64,000 nucleotides of DNA from Cylindrotheca closterium (taxonomy: Eukaryota; Bacillariophyta; Bacillariophyceae; Bacillariales; Bacillariaceae): NCBI GenBank assembly GCA_933822405.4, contig CAKOGP040002103.1:1-64000 (forward strand), given 5' to 3'. This document shows positions 20,662 through 30,195 of this stretch, piece by piece. How positions within the stretch are numbered: position 1 is the first letter of the stretch; every line of letters starts with the position of its first letter. Below the pieces are notes generated by a model, which made no database searches, was not told the origin of the DNA, and was given only the letters and a program-made list of their open reading frames with translations. The translations under genes were made by a program, and so were the position numbers.

Positions 20662-21358
20662 GACCTACGCCTACTCGTTCAGGATACACACGCCTCAATA
20701 CTTTTGAGATCGCAGCGCTCAATTTTCCTTCTAAAGAACGGGGCGCCGGGAAATAGTAGAAAGGAAAGTCGGCTTGTTCTTACTACGTTACAATTCAATA
20801 CACATGCACCATACATAGGCATCTAGAAAGATATTCAATTTATTCAATTGTATACTACCAGCTGCTTTTACTCTAGTCCTACCAGGTATTTAGCATAGAT
20901 TTTGTGCAACAACTTTCGAAGTGCCGATTTCGACATTTTCCAGTTTTTCCGTCAAGTGGCATCTTTGGTGGCAAACTTTATCTCACACCCTTTTTCTTCG
21001 TTAAATACCGTGAGATATTGACCCATTCAACACAACGCCCGATCGACACGCTACGGCACCAATGATGGTTCTTCGGTGATTCTTTTAGACGACACTTATT
21101 TGCAAAATGCAATTTCGGACAAAATCTACATGTAGGAGTAGCCCAAAACCGAATCACTAGTTGAAATCGGTTCTGTCTACCAACCTACCCGTGCTAGGTA
21201 CTTTAGTCTCCTCATCCTCAACGCGAACCTCAAACACGCATTTTGGATCACAAAGATCAGACTCTAATGGAGTTCAGAGTTTACATCTCATAATCTCATT
21301 TCCTCTCACCTCCGACTTCGGTACACAGCTTGACATCACAGCATCAAGATAAAAAACA
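20662..21358. other. Spacer between tandem CRAL-TRIO genes
   Basis: 697 bp. The left 100 bp is homologous to the 3' flank of copy 2 (both share CGCCTACTCGTTCAGG and CGCTCAATTTTCCTTC); the right 400 bp is homologous to the 5' flank of copy 1. No other gene seen. Confidence 0.65.
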
Positions 21359-22288
21359 ATGACTGCACTAATGCCCAAAGCCTTCTCCTTGTCAAAGACC
21401 ACTAAAAGGACGTCCACCAAACAGAGGGACATCTCTCCGACAAGAAGAACGTCGACATTCAGAACTGCCAAAGCATCCGTCGAGGTAAAGAGGCTTGTCA
21501 AGGAATCCATCGAGGCAGCAAGACTTCGAACGGAAAAAGACTGTGTCAAAGGTCTTCGATCCTATTGTGACGAGTCCAGCATTAAGATTTCGGATAGCCT
21601 GTTGTTTCGGTTTGCTTGCTTTCATGAATTTGATTTGCAAAATGCCCAGGAGGGCATTGCTCGGAGCCGCGATAACGAGCACTATCTCAACCTCAAGATG
21701 AACCCAGGTCTCCAAGAGTTCTTCCACCGCAGAATCCTCTATCCCCTCCCTGGTCTTGTCAAGACCAAGACAGGCGACAAGATGCAAGCCATCTACTTTC
21801 GCCCGTCTCGTTTCCGTGCGCAAGATCCAGCTCACCATAAATATGTCATCGAGAGCCTCCAGTACATTCTGAACGATTTGGACCGGTCTCATAAGGAAAG
21901 CCCAGCTGGTGTTGCTGTCATCATCAATCTCAAAGGATATTCCAACAAGAACTTTCATCCACATAGTATGGCCAAGTTCCTTGGGAGTTTCGAAGGCAAG
22001 TTGGTACCTACCAAGGTGGATCTATTGATCTTTGTGGACGCCCCCGATACCTTCAAGCCATTCATGACTTTCTGCAAGAACGTATTCTCGATGGACTTCT
22101 CCAGAAAGGTCCACAGCATCAAGTCCAGCAAGCTTTCATCCTTCTTCATGCCCGGCTACGAAGAATACTTTCCAAGTGAACTCTCCGGCGGATGGAGAGA
22201 CATCGAAGACGATATCGATGACTACGTAGACCTCAAGAGCTACGAAGATGAGATGAGAACTCAAGAAGAGATTTCATGGCAAGAGTAA
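21359..22288 (+). CDS. CRAL-TRIO (Sec14-like) lipid-binding protein, tandem copy 2
   Basis: 309 residues from ATG 21359. Same architecture as the gene at 19771: helical DSLLFRFACFHEFDLQNAQ, GVAVIINLKG, LLIFVDAPDTFKPFMTFC, SIKSSKLSSFFMPGYEEY and FPSELSGGW. Its N-terminus is longer, containing a short extra Lys/Thr/Arg segment (TKRTSTKQRDISPTRRTS) and a second KESIEAARL-like unit, which accounts for the size difference. Both copies begin MTALMP and end EEISWQE, so divergence is concentrated in the N-terminal tail, which may set location or partner. Ligand unknown. Confidence 0.82.
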   Translation: MTALMPKAFSLSKTTKRTSTKQRDISPTRRTSTFRTAKASVEVKRLVKESIEAARLRTEKDCVKGLRSYCDESSIKISDSLLFRFACFHEFDLQNAQEGIARSRDNEHYLNLKMNPGLQEFFHRRILYPLPGLVKTKTGDKMQAIYFRPSRFRAQDPAHHKYVIESLQYILNDLDRSHKESPAGVAVIINLKGYSNKNFHPHSMAKFLGSFEGKLVPTKVDLLIFVDAPDTFKPFMTFCKNVFSMDFSRKVHSIKSSKLSSFFMPGYEEYFPSELSGGWRDIEDDIDDYVDLKSYEDEMRTQEEISWQE

Positions 22289-22657
22289 GACCGACGCCTA
22301 CTCGTTCAGGCTACGCTACACACCACGCCCAACAATTTCAAATTTCAATGTCACAACGCTCAATTTTCCTTCCCAACAAGGTGGTATTAGGCTGGTAAAG
22401 AGGAAATTCGATTGTTGTATGATATGTATGAACCATAAGTATGTAACAAAAGTATTATTATTATTACATATTCATAATAGAAAGCACATGAACATCTTTT
22501 TTGAGTGGGTCGATCAAAGTATTCAAATCGCGGACATTTAACGGACAAATGGAGTTGACGCATTCAAAAATTCAAAATTGGCATTGCCGATGCGAGATTT
22601 CTGTTGTTGTTTGCATCACCCATTGATACCGGTGGATTTACAAGATTGGTCCAGACA
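22289..22657. other. Intergenic region before one-module Cys-rich gene
   Basis: 369 bp. The first 100 bp belongs to the CRAL-TRIO duplication. An AT-rich TTATTATTATTAC run lies near 22450. The upstream extension of the next frame starts at TTG 22604 and is not needed. Confidence 0.5.
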
Positions 22658-23749
22658 ATGAAGACAACGAAGACGCTGAAGGCTTTGAGCACACTTTCCT
22701 TTCTTTTGATTCCTGTGGCCTCGACCATAGTCGAAGAAGAAAAGTGGAATCAACACACAAACAAGCATGATGTCGTGGCAGCAATGAACAATGAAGAACT
22801 CTTCAGGCCTCATCGTCGGCTGAACGAACCTGTCAATGAATGCTTGGATGGTTCGGATTGGTTAAATTGGGGCAGTGTCTCCAATGGAATCAATCTTATT
22901 CGAAAATATTTTGAATGTGAATGCACAGGAGACTTGGCCAGTTTCTTCAGTATGAAATGCAGTTTGACCAACCTCTGCTTCTTTGAAAACGAGGATTCTG
23001 ACGTCCTCAGTGATAGACGCGGCGTTTTGGAGAAGTGTGTGACAAGAATCGGGACCTATGACTTTCGTGTTGACCCTGACACTCGCATCATCTATGAATT
23101 GAGTCGACTTGCTGAGTCAGACGAATATATCTCCGGATTCAACGTGACAGGGACCATGGAGAATGTAAACTGGATCCCCTGTAGCAACAGTTTGGTGAGT
23201 GTGTATAATATGAGCCGGCAGGAAGCATATGGTACATGCAGCGATCGAGAAAGATGCCAATCGTTTTTGTCGAGTAAAGACTATACTGCGGAACAAATTG
23301 AATACATCTGCCCGGTTGCCAAGTTCAATGGAGTGGAGTGCCAAGGACTGAACCTAGCTGCATGTGCTGATTTTGATCCTATTTTTGGGATCCGGTATAC
23401 CAGTATGCCAGATTGTAGCAACGTAATACCGTGCATGACATCGTCTTGTCAACCATACAAGCGGATCAACGCGGCTCCACAGCGAGGCCTGTTCCGTTAC
23501 CCAGAGTGCGATGGAACAGACTCATTTGTAATCGAAGCTCCATCTATGGCACCAAGCTCGACACCCGCTATCCTTGTTCCGCCTACCATGGCCCCTGTTG
23601 CCAATGACATTTCGGATATCTCATCCCTTCCTCCGGCGACATTACCAAGCGAAACGACGACTGCTGACGAAAGTTCCGGGTACCTTTCATTCTCAAGATA
23701 TCAATTGCTAACTTCTATTGCAGCAATGATTCTTCCATACTTCCAATAA
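22658..23749 (+). CDS. Secreted one-module Cys-rich surface protein
   Basis: 363 residues from ATG 22658 (frame extends up to a TTG at 22604, not used). A signal peptide (LSTLSFLLIPVAST) leads to a short propeptide-like region ending HRRLN, then a single copy of the Cys-rich module seen twice in the gene at 9047-10921. Shared landmarks are NECLD followed by W, ECxCTGD/SGD, MxCxLxNxCF, MPDCSNVIPCMTSSCQ, and the exit RGLFRYPEC. A Pro/Ser/Thr-rich stretch (APSMAPSSTPA) and a final hydrophobic tail suggest GPI attachment. Together with the two-module gene this defines a local family. The conserved RRLN just before the first Cys suggests proteolytic maturation. Function unknown. Confidence 0.78.
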   Translation: MKTTKTLKALSTLSFLLIPVASTIVEEEKWNQHTNKHDVVAAMNNEELFRPHRRLNEPVNECLDGSDWLNWGSVSNGINLIRKYFECECTGDLASFFSMKCSLTNLCFFENEDSDVLSDRRGVLEKCVTRIGTYDFRVDPDTRIIYELSRLAESDEYISGFNVTGTMENVNWIPCSNSLVSVYNMSRQEAYGTCSDRERCQSFLSSKDYTAEQIEYICPVAKFNGVECQGLNLAACADFDPIFGIRYTSMPDCSNVIPCMTSSCQPYKRINAAPQRGLFRYPECDGTDSFVIEAPSMAPSSTPAILVPPTMAPVANDISDISSLPPATLPSETTTADESSGYLSFSRYQLLTSIAAMILPYFQ

Positions 23750-24178
23750 ATGTGGAGCTGAAAAGGATCAGAGTGATTATCGTGGTTGGACTGCTGTTGT
23801 AGTTATTACCATCAATACGACCCGCAATCTGGCCTGGTGGCTGATCCAGAATTTGAAGATTGTGGATTGAACTCGGTGTACTATCACAGACTATAGAAAT
23901 GTACCTACGTAATGAATCCATTAAAAGCAAGGTTGGAATTACCATCGTTAGGTAGTATAATAATATTATATGGTTGGAATTCTAGCGGTTCTCCTGTGGG
24001 CTGTACCACTTTGAACTTGGTATTGCAGTTTTGAAAGGTTTAGTCGGAGTTGTCGAATTCCAACGTCATACAGTATATAATACAAGTACAACATCATCCC
24101 GCATATCCATTGAATACTGAACATATACTTTACGCCACTCTCTTTCTAACATTCCATTCCTTATTACCAACCACCGCC
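23750..24178. other. Intergenic region before PhzF-like gene
   Basis: 429 bp with AT-rich patches (TATAATAATATTATATGG near 23953). The frame of the following gene is open upstream to a TTG at 24050 but has no ATG before 24179. Confidence 0.45.
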
Positions 24179-25183
24179 ATGAGCCGTCGAATAGCGATTG
24201 AAAAAGTTGTTGCACGAGTCTTCGGTCATCCATTTCATGCCAATGGTGGAAATCCAGTTACCATATTTTTGCCTCAAAGTCCATTGCTTCCAAATACGCA
24301 AGAAGTTTTGGCCAAAGAATGTTCCTGGGAGAGTGTCATGGTGGAAACTCTCACCTCGGAGAAAAAAGTTAATCACAAAATGGCCTTCTTTATGCCTAGT
24401 GGATTGGAAGTTAGTTTTTGTGCACATGCTGCCATGGGTGGAGCAGTAGCAGCCGCTGCCCTACAATCGGAGGACAATCGGGCATCCCTTTCGTTTGCAC
24501 CCAACTTATTGCCAGAGGAAGTTCATACCGTGGCCATTTCGCCCTCTGGAAGCGAAGCTACTTTGAAAATGAAAAATGTCGAATTTGAAAATTCTCCAGT
24601 GAGCCACAGTCCCTCGTTGCAACGACTATTGCGTGGACACTTGGGCATTTCTGGGGCTATGCTGGGAAAGAACCATCCAGCCTTGCCACCAACCTTTTGC
24701 AATGCTTCCGTAGTCCGACCGAAAACTATGGTGCATGTTAACGATATTGATGATCTACGAAATAAGGTACAAGTGCCACGGGTCAAGAAAACTGGGAGAA
24801 ATACATTCGAATCGGCCTGTGGGGCGATTGACGAGTCCACTGGAATCTATTTGTATTCACATGTGCAAGATGACGAAACTACGAGTAGTTGGGAATGCCG
24901 TCAATTCCCTAGGGCTTCAGGCTACCCAGAAGATCCTGCAACTGGAATTGCTGCGGCTGCTCTTGCAGCTAGTATGGTGCAAACGTATTCGGGTGGAGGT
25001 ATCCCACCAACTGATTTCAATTTTTATCAAGGAATGAGTATGGACCGACCATCATTGATTCAAGTTGTAGATCTTCAGCTACAAAGAAAGGGAGATTCAT
25101 CTCTAGTGTCGCTTGGACTCAAGGGGAAAGTCGAAATCGATGAGCGGTCCACAATAGAAGTAGAGCAGGAAGAAGCTGCTTGA
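24179..25183 (+). CDS. PhzF-family isomerase/epimerase
   Basis: 334 residues from ATG 24179, intronless. Diagnostic PhzF features are a GGNPVTIFLP loop (about 23-32), the helix AKECSWESVMVE whose Glu51 occupies the usual catalytic Glu position, FCAHAAMGG (where the family reads C/GHAT), and the C-terminal YPEDPATGIAAAALA. These proteins have two pseudo-symmetric diaminopimelate-epimerase-like halves and catalyse isomerisations, such as of dihydro-hydroxyanthranilate in phenazine synthesis; in eukaryotes the substrate is generally unknown. The length fits the family. No biosynthetic neighbours suggest a pathway here. Confidence 0.85.
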   Translation: MSRRIAIEKVVARVFGHPFHANGGNPVTIFLPQSPLLPNTQEVLAKECSWESVMVETLTSEKKVNHKMAFFMPSGLEVSFCAHAAMGGAVAAAALQSEDNRASLSFAPNLLPEEVHTVAISPSGSEATLKMKNVEFENSPVSHSPSLQRLLRGHLGISGAMLGKNHPALPPTFCNASVVRPKTMVHVNDIDDLRNKVQVPRVKKTGRNTFESACGAIDESTGIYLYSHVQDDETTSSWECRQFPRASGYPEDPATGIAAAALAASMVQTYSGGGIPPTDFNFYQGMSMDRPSLIQVVDLQLQRKGDSSLVSLGLKGKVEIDERSTIEVEQEEAA

Positions 25184-25358
25184 AAATGATAGCCTATTCA
25201 TCCAATCACTGCTGTACAGTTTCAGACTAGGATTTTCAAGATTATTGACTTGAGTAAAGGATCATGACCATTCAATTGATAAAAGAACACATCTAATACT
25301 TTATCACTGGTATAGTGCTTGGAACACCACAGATAACATTCGAACATTTAGAACAGTG

Positions 25359-25931
25359 TTACATTAAGGTTTCCACAATCGGGTGGGCCCTCGCAAAGAG
25401 CTGCTGTTTCGCCGGAAGCACAGTCTCTAGTAGCGGTTCTGCGATACTGTCCATATATCCGTTGGGATCTTCGGCAACTTTGTTTGGCAGATGGACTGTC
25501 ATTGGCTGATTCAGTATGCTGTATAGGGAATCCTCATGGGTGAATTGTGGCAACTTCACTGGTAGACTTTCCGGAAATTGTGTAGTTTGCTCCAAGTGCG
25601 CTGCCAACGCTGCAGCAAAACCTTGATCATAATATCCGGTGCTGCCTCGGGTGGACCTCACGGCAACCATCCCACGTCCTGCCATGGCCACGATCATATC
25701 CAATGTGGCTTGCTCTTCTCTCAATTTCTTTTGACGTTCTACCTCTTCGCTATCCCGACGAGATATGTTCAGAGGATCATCTTGTTGTAATTGTTGCTGC
25801 TTTTGTAGCTGGTCATTGGAAAGATGTTGAGAATCCGCAAAGCCCTCATCTATCAGGTCATCCGGTCCGACGGTTTCCAACGCCGACCCCTTGTTGGCTT
25901 CCGACTTTAGTCCCGAGCAGATTTGTCCCAT
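25359..25931 (-). CDS. Small protein with N-myristoylation-type start, unknown family
   Basis: 190 residues from ATG 25931. MGQICSG is a strong N-myristoylation context (Gly2, small residue at 6) with Cys5 as a possible palmitoylation site, so membrane association is inferred. A Gln-rich helical stretch (LQKQQQLQQDD, about 43-53) and a charged coiled-coil-like segment (SEEVERQKKLREEQATL) are followed by a Gly-rich turn and a C-terminal region (about 120-190) without a domain I recognise. It converges with the PhzF gene with about 175 bp between stops. Confidence 0.65.
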   Translation of the reverse strand: MGQICSGLKSEANKGSALETVGPDDLIDEGFADSQHLSNDQLQKQQQLQQDDPLNISRRDSEEVERQKKLREEQATLDMIVAMAGRGMVAVRSTRGSTGYYDQGFAAALAAHLEQTTQFPESLPVKLPQFTHEDSLYSILNQPMTVHLPNKVAEDPNGYMDSIAEPLLETVLPAKQQLFARAHPIVETLM

Positions 25932-26446
25932 TTTGATTCAATTGGATATTTAGATATGCAACAATAGATGTCTTGAAAAACAAGGGATTGTAGTGTGCAG
26001 TGTGCATGCGAGAAGGTCCAAGAACCAACAAACAGTCGACGACGGCACTATTGCAGCGATGACAATAATGTATCAGCAGGTGTTGTTTTGGAGTCTGGAG
26101 CCGAATCGATCTTCGACTGATGCGAATCCATATTTATCTCGCTCAACGAGTGAGTGAGGTCGGTCAGTCCGTCCGCTCGACATTTTGAAACTACGTGTGA
26201 CATTACAAAAGTGACCAAAGTTGAAATGCTATGGTTATTTTTTTCGCATAGCGTTTCTGTGCCAATCACACAGTATTTCTTTTGGAATGGATACCAAGTA
26301 TCTGCTGAGCAGTTTTGCTGTGCCAAACTGTGTCCCAGCAAATATCCTGTGGCGTTTTCCAAATTCATCATGGGAAACAAATCTCGCTCACAAAATCAGC
26401 ATCGATCCAATCGAAAGAAGCCTCTATAACACCAAAAAGCTCAAAC
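25932..26446. promoter_or_regulatory. Divergent intergenic region (myristoyl-type protein / SnoaL-like)
   Basis: 515 bp between divergent starts. Open frames on both strands (26048-26380 minus, 26154-26429 plus) overlap each other, lack homology signals and are probably chance. Confidence 0.4.
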
Positions 26447-26791
26447 ATGATTCCTGCTCCTCCACCAGTCTCTGTTGCCACCGTTGTCAAGTTCAACCTA
26501 TTGATGGATGAGGGAGGTGACTTTGACGCTGCCGCCGCACTGTTGAATGATGATAAATTTGAGTTCATTACTCCCAAGAAGAGCTTCATGACCAAATCCG
26601 ATTGGCTCCAAGGTTTTCCGGATGTGCACAAGGAGTCCCCCATTTTTGAGCCTCCTGCTCCTGGTTCTCATCCCCTACAAGTGCTCCGAGCTGGGAAGAA
26701 AAAGCTCGGGCCATTGACCATTTCTTTGGTCGAAACTTACGAACTCGATGAGGACGGAAAGATTGAAAAGATCTCAGTCGCTCGTGCCTAG
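26447..26791 (+). CDS. Small SnoaL/NTF2-like protein
   Basis: 114 residues from ATG 26447; the frame is open further upstream but without a better ATG. The pattern VVKFNLLMDEGGDFDAAAALLNDDKFEFITPKKSF, followed by a Trp (SDWLQGF) and a closing beta strand (LTISLVETYELDEDGKIEKISVAR), is that of NTF2-like cone folds such as SnoaL and ketosteroid-isomerase relatives. No catalytic residues can be assigned, and ligand or reaction is unknown. Confidence 0.65.
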   Translation: MIPAPPPVSVATVVKFNLLMDEGGDFDAAAALLNDDKFEFITPKKSFMTKSDWLQGFPDVHKESPIFEPPAPGSHPLQVLRAGKKKLGPLTISLVETYELDEDGKIEKISVARA

Positions 26792-27236
26792 TAACCATCA
26801 TCTTGACTGCCTATAGTCATTTCGTGCATAAAAGAAAAAGCTAAGTTATATAGAAGCAATTTTGCTGGTCCCTTGGACAATAGCCGTGTAGATCTTCTGT
26901 AGTATCCTCCCCTGAGAGAGACCAGAGGTACCTTCTGTATGTATTGTGTGTGCAGTATAATTTTTTAAAGTACTGAAGGTTGTGATGCGATTTTGAGACT
27001 ATTTATGTTCTCTATTTTCGTCCTTTGTTCCGTATTCGCTATTTCTCCATTATTCCATTTTCGCAAGAGTAAAAAATTTTGCTCGACGAACTCGCTCGTT
27101 GTCGGGATTGGAAAATTCTCGTAGACTGCTCGTAAAATCCGGCTTCCGCTTCCCTTGTGACCGTCATCTCACATGTAATTCAGCAAGCCAAAAACAAACA
27201 GCAGCGACTCTCTACTATTATTACAAGAAGCTCAAG
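26792..27236. other. Intergenic region before coiled-coil membrane gene
   Basis: 445 bp, AT-rich in the centre (26950-27080). The next frame is open upstream from 27099 but the first ATG in it is 27237. No feature recognised. Confidence 0.4.
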
Positions 27237-28448
27237 ATGTCCAAGAATACCAAAGCCGACATTGAAAAGCAAATGGCGACTCCTAACAAGAAACCAAAGA
27301 ACATCAATACGGATGTTTCACCTGCAAAGACTGCTCCGCTGACACCTACCTCCCCTCACCATATCACCATTGATGTCGATCAAAGGCCACGATCAGCCGG
27401 AGTCTTTGCGGTTGCCGCCGGCATCAAAGGCAAGATTCTAGTAGTCGGAGGATTGGCCCTCATTGGCGCACTTGCATACTTTGGTCTCCAATGGTTTGAA
27501 AGTACCGAACTGGAAGCCCAGATTAAGAGACTTGAAGGCGAGGTACGCCCGAACACTGTTGTGCTTCTTTTATAATTGTCCAATCGAAACCTCACTAAAC
27601 GTTCCTGTTTCATTCATGATCTTAGGTGAACCGTCTTCACACGGAAAACAACAGGTACGTCACTGGCAGTACCTTTGAGGCTTTTTTTATTGGATGCGCA
27701 TGCAACTGATCTTGGCTAATAACGATTTGATTTTCTTTTGCTTCTTGAAACACATCAAAACAGATACGAAGTATTGAATAAGGAACTCAATATCACTGTG
27801 GACGAACTCAAAGACATTGGTGTTCAAATCAATGACACTGCAAATGAACTCGAGGAGACAAACCAAGCACTTGGCTTTGAAGTTGCCGAGTTGGAAGCCC
27901 AAAACCAAATCTTTGCCGGGCAAAATGAAAGATTATCCAAGACCACCAGTGACTTGAATCTCATTTCGGGGTTCATCAACGAAACGGCAGATGCTGTGAA
28001 TGATACTTTTGACCAGATCATGGCATTGATCGAGCAACAAATTGTCCAAAATTCCGTTGTCCTAATGAATACACTCCAGAACACCTTTAGGGATATAAAG
28101 GATGGTTGGAACTGTGATTACAGGGGTGTGTTTGTAGGAAGAGCCTATGCCGTAAACAGCATGGCAGCGATCCCATCTACCGAGTTCGATGGCATGATGG
28201 ACTACGTGTCTGAAAGAGTCCTTGACGAGCTTTGTTTGGACCGCACTGATTTCACAATGTTCCTGGGGCTCCCTGAATACAGACCTTTGAATACCAACAG
28301 ACTGAATGCTGCGGTTACAATATACACGGAACGCGCAATTGATTGGTACTTTCCCGAAGACAATGAAACTGGATTGACCCAAGATGATTGGTTTGCCGCA
28401 GACTTCAAGTGCAAGAACTTGAACGCAACCCAAAGGTACAGGTATTAG
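27237..28448 (+). CDS. Single-pass membrane protein with coiled coil; contains a 29-nt microexon
   Basis: Three exons, 27237-27542, 27626-27654 and 27764-28448, give 339 residues; all junctions are GT-AG and frame closes exactly. The N-terminal 60 residues are polar with Pro/Thr, followed by one hydrophobic segment (about 67-85, KILVVGGLALIGALAYFGL). Residues 90-210 form a long coiled coil (ELEAQIKRLEGEVNRL, ELKDIGVQINDTANELEETNQ) with Asn/Asp at regular sites and several N-glycosylation motifs. The last 110 residues contain three Cys and aromatic residues (WNCDYRG, DELCLDRTDF, FKCKNLNA) and look like a small folded domain. The middle exon encodes only VNRLHTENN plus part of an Arg codon and extends the coiled-coil heptads. 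Function unknown; possibly a diatom-specific family. Confidence 0.72.
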
Positions 28449-28931
28449 TTCGTAAGAAGGCTGCTGCTGCAAGGAAGTCAAATTATATAATATATAGCGC
28501 GGCAAATCGAACCAAATGAAGAAAAAAAACTGCTGCAAGTAAATTAAAATACACGTGTACATTTATCTATCACGGGGATTGAATTGTCCTGTAGGCACAA
28601 CACAACATTTTGAGTAGCTTAAAATTTAGAATATTGGAGTAGCTACAAGAACCAAAACATCATTTATCTCAACGCTACGATGGGGACGTGACAGCCAGAA
28701 GATTTATTCGTGAGGCATTCAGGCATGAATGTGTTAGGTAGGGACATCTTCAATCTAACTCTCCTCTCTTTCTTCTTTTCTCCCCTCTCCTTTGTTCGCT
28801 GGGATAATTCATTTGTCGACTCGTTCGAACAACTACAAACCCGGAAAATCAAAACCAAGAACAAGACCACCGCAAGACTGTTTTGATGACACCTGTATGA
28901 TGGGACATATAGTAGTAGCAACAATCAAGTC
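28449..28931. other. Intergenic region before Cys-rich secreted gene
   Basis: 483 bp. AT-rich left part, a CT-rich tract around 28757-28800. A minus-strand frame at 28664-28924 has no ATG-led family match. Confidence 0.45.
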
Positions 28932-29741
28932 ATGACATCCAAAATAGAACAGATGATATTGACTTGCGTTGTCCTTCTCTCTTTGTCAGCAATGATATCT
29001 GCAGAGATCCTGGAGAATGACAGTTGCATAATTGGCAACGACAGAGGACAATTCTTTTCTCATTCCCCCGGCGAGATTGTGACACTCAATCCTCCTGTCT
29101 GTGGCTTTTCCGCTTGCGCTTGTAACCCCACTCAAGAAAATCAACTACTTTGCAGCTTTTGCTATGATTCGCGGCTCGATGATTGTTTGCTGAATGGCGA
29201 GAGCAAAACGTATCCAGACCAAAACCTTCACTGCACTTGTTCTTCCGATTCCATTGATTTTTCCTGCATGGAACTGGCTCCTCCCAACAAGAGCCCTACA
29301 CAGAAACCGGATATTCAAATTCCCGCTGAAACCCCATGTGTCTTTGAAGATGCCTTTGGAAACAACGTGTTATTGGATACGTCAAATGTCAAGGGTCCAT
29401 GCAGTGGCACCAAGTTCCCTTATGTCTGTAACGTTGAACGAAATCTGTTACTGTATCCCTATTGTCAGCACCGAACCATTACTGGAGCGACGATATGTGC
29501 CAAGAATGATGAATATGTTGTCTTTATCAATGAGCAAGGTGATAATACCCGATGCGATTGCTCCATTGATTCAAATACCCTTCAACCGTCAAGCGACTGC
29601 TATCCACAGTCTGATAGAACCCTGGCTCCCAGTCCCGCTGTACCGACACAGAGCTCGGATGCAACGACCATAATACCTCGGCTGAAAAGTATTGGGAACA
29701 TCATATTGGTATTTGGGATACTTGGAGCATTGTGGACTTGA
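28932..29741 (+). CDS. Secreted Cys-rich protein with two related halves, putative GPI anchor
   Basis: 269 residues from ATG 28932. A signal peptide (ILTCVVLLSLSAMISAE) is followed by two Cys-rich units (about 32-113 and 136-223) that resemble each other in order of motifs: a first Cys, then C-x(n)-C, a hydrophobic strand, Cys-Arg/Gln, and the closing DNTRCDCS or NLHCTCSS. They are joined by a Pro/Thr/Lys linker (APPNKSPTQKPD). The end has PSPAVPTQSS and a hydrophobic tail (IGNIILVFGILGALWT). A surface or extracellular location is inferred. It is not a copy of the modules in the 9-kb and 22-kb genes. Function unknown. Confidence 0.72.
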   Translation: MTSKIEQMILTCVVLLSLSAMISAEILENDSCIIGNDRGQFFSHSPGEIVTLNPPVCGFSACACNPTQENQLLCSFCYDSRLDDCLLNGESKTYPDQNLHCTCSSDSIDFSCMELAPPNKSPTQKPDIQIPAETPCVFEDAFGNNVLLDTSNVKGPCSGTKFPYVCNVERNLLLYPYCQHRTITGATICAKNDEYVVFINEQGDNTRCDCSIDSNTLQPSSDCYPQSDRTLAPSPAVPTQSSDATTIIPRLKSIGNIILVFGILGALWT

Positions 29742-30195
29742 AAGCAAACTGCTGAAGCATACTGTACGATGACCATGTGACACATGCCAGATGGTATGAT
29801 GGATTGCATACGGGGACTATCATGAAATCATGACTGCAAATCTACCTTCTCTACCAACTATGAACACACTCCTGTCAAAGCCCAAAAGCAGTGCCATTTG
29901 GACGCTCGATAACAATTGGTGGACGATTGGAAGGAGCGAGATCAAGCATAAAGGCACGACTATCATGATGGGAATGAAATGCAATCCCTCAATCAATAAA
30001 AGCCACTCTTATAGAGTTGCATGTGCATTGCTTAGACTAGAGTGACGAGCTCCTGTTAGACTATCGAAAAGCCCATTTCCGTGTGATGATGATTGAGGCT
30101 CCAAACAATAAAGCAGCGATCCATATCCCAGCCACGCTTTGATTCCAAATGAGATTACATGGCATGTAGAACAACAACTCTCTCAATATAATTAG
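29742..30195. other. Convergent intergenic region
   Basis: 454 bp between stops. A 71-codon open frame at 29830-30045 (ATG) reads without a recognisable motif and I do not call it. A short ATAATTAG stretch precedes the next stop. Confidence 0.45.

Noticed and set aside
22604..22657. Upstream extension of the one-module Cys-rich gene
   Set aside because: It would begin at TTG; the ATG at 22658 starts directly with a good signal peptide.
29830..30045. 71-codon plus-strand ORF
   Set aside because: It has an ATG but no motif, sits between convergent genes, and contains no conserved-looking segment.
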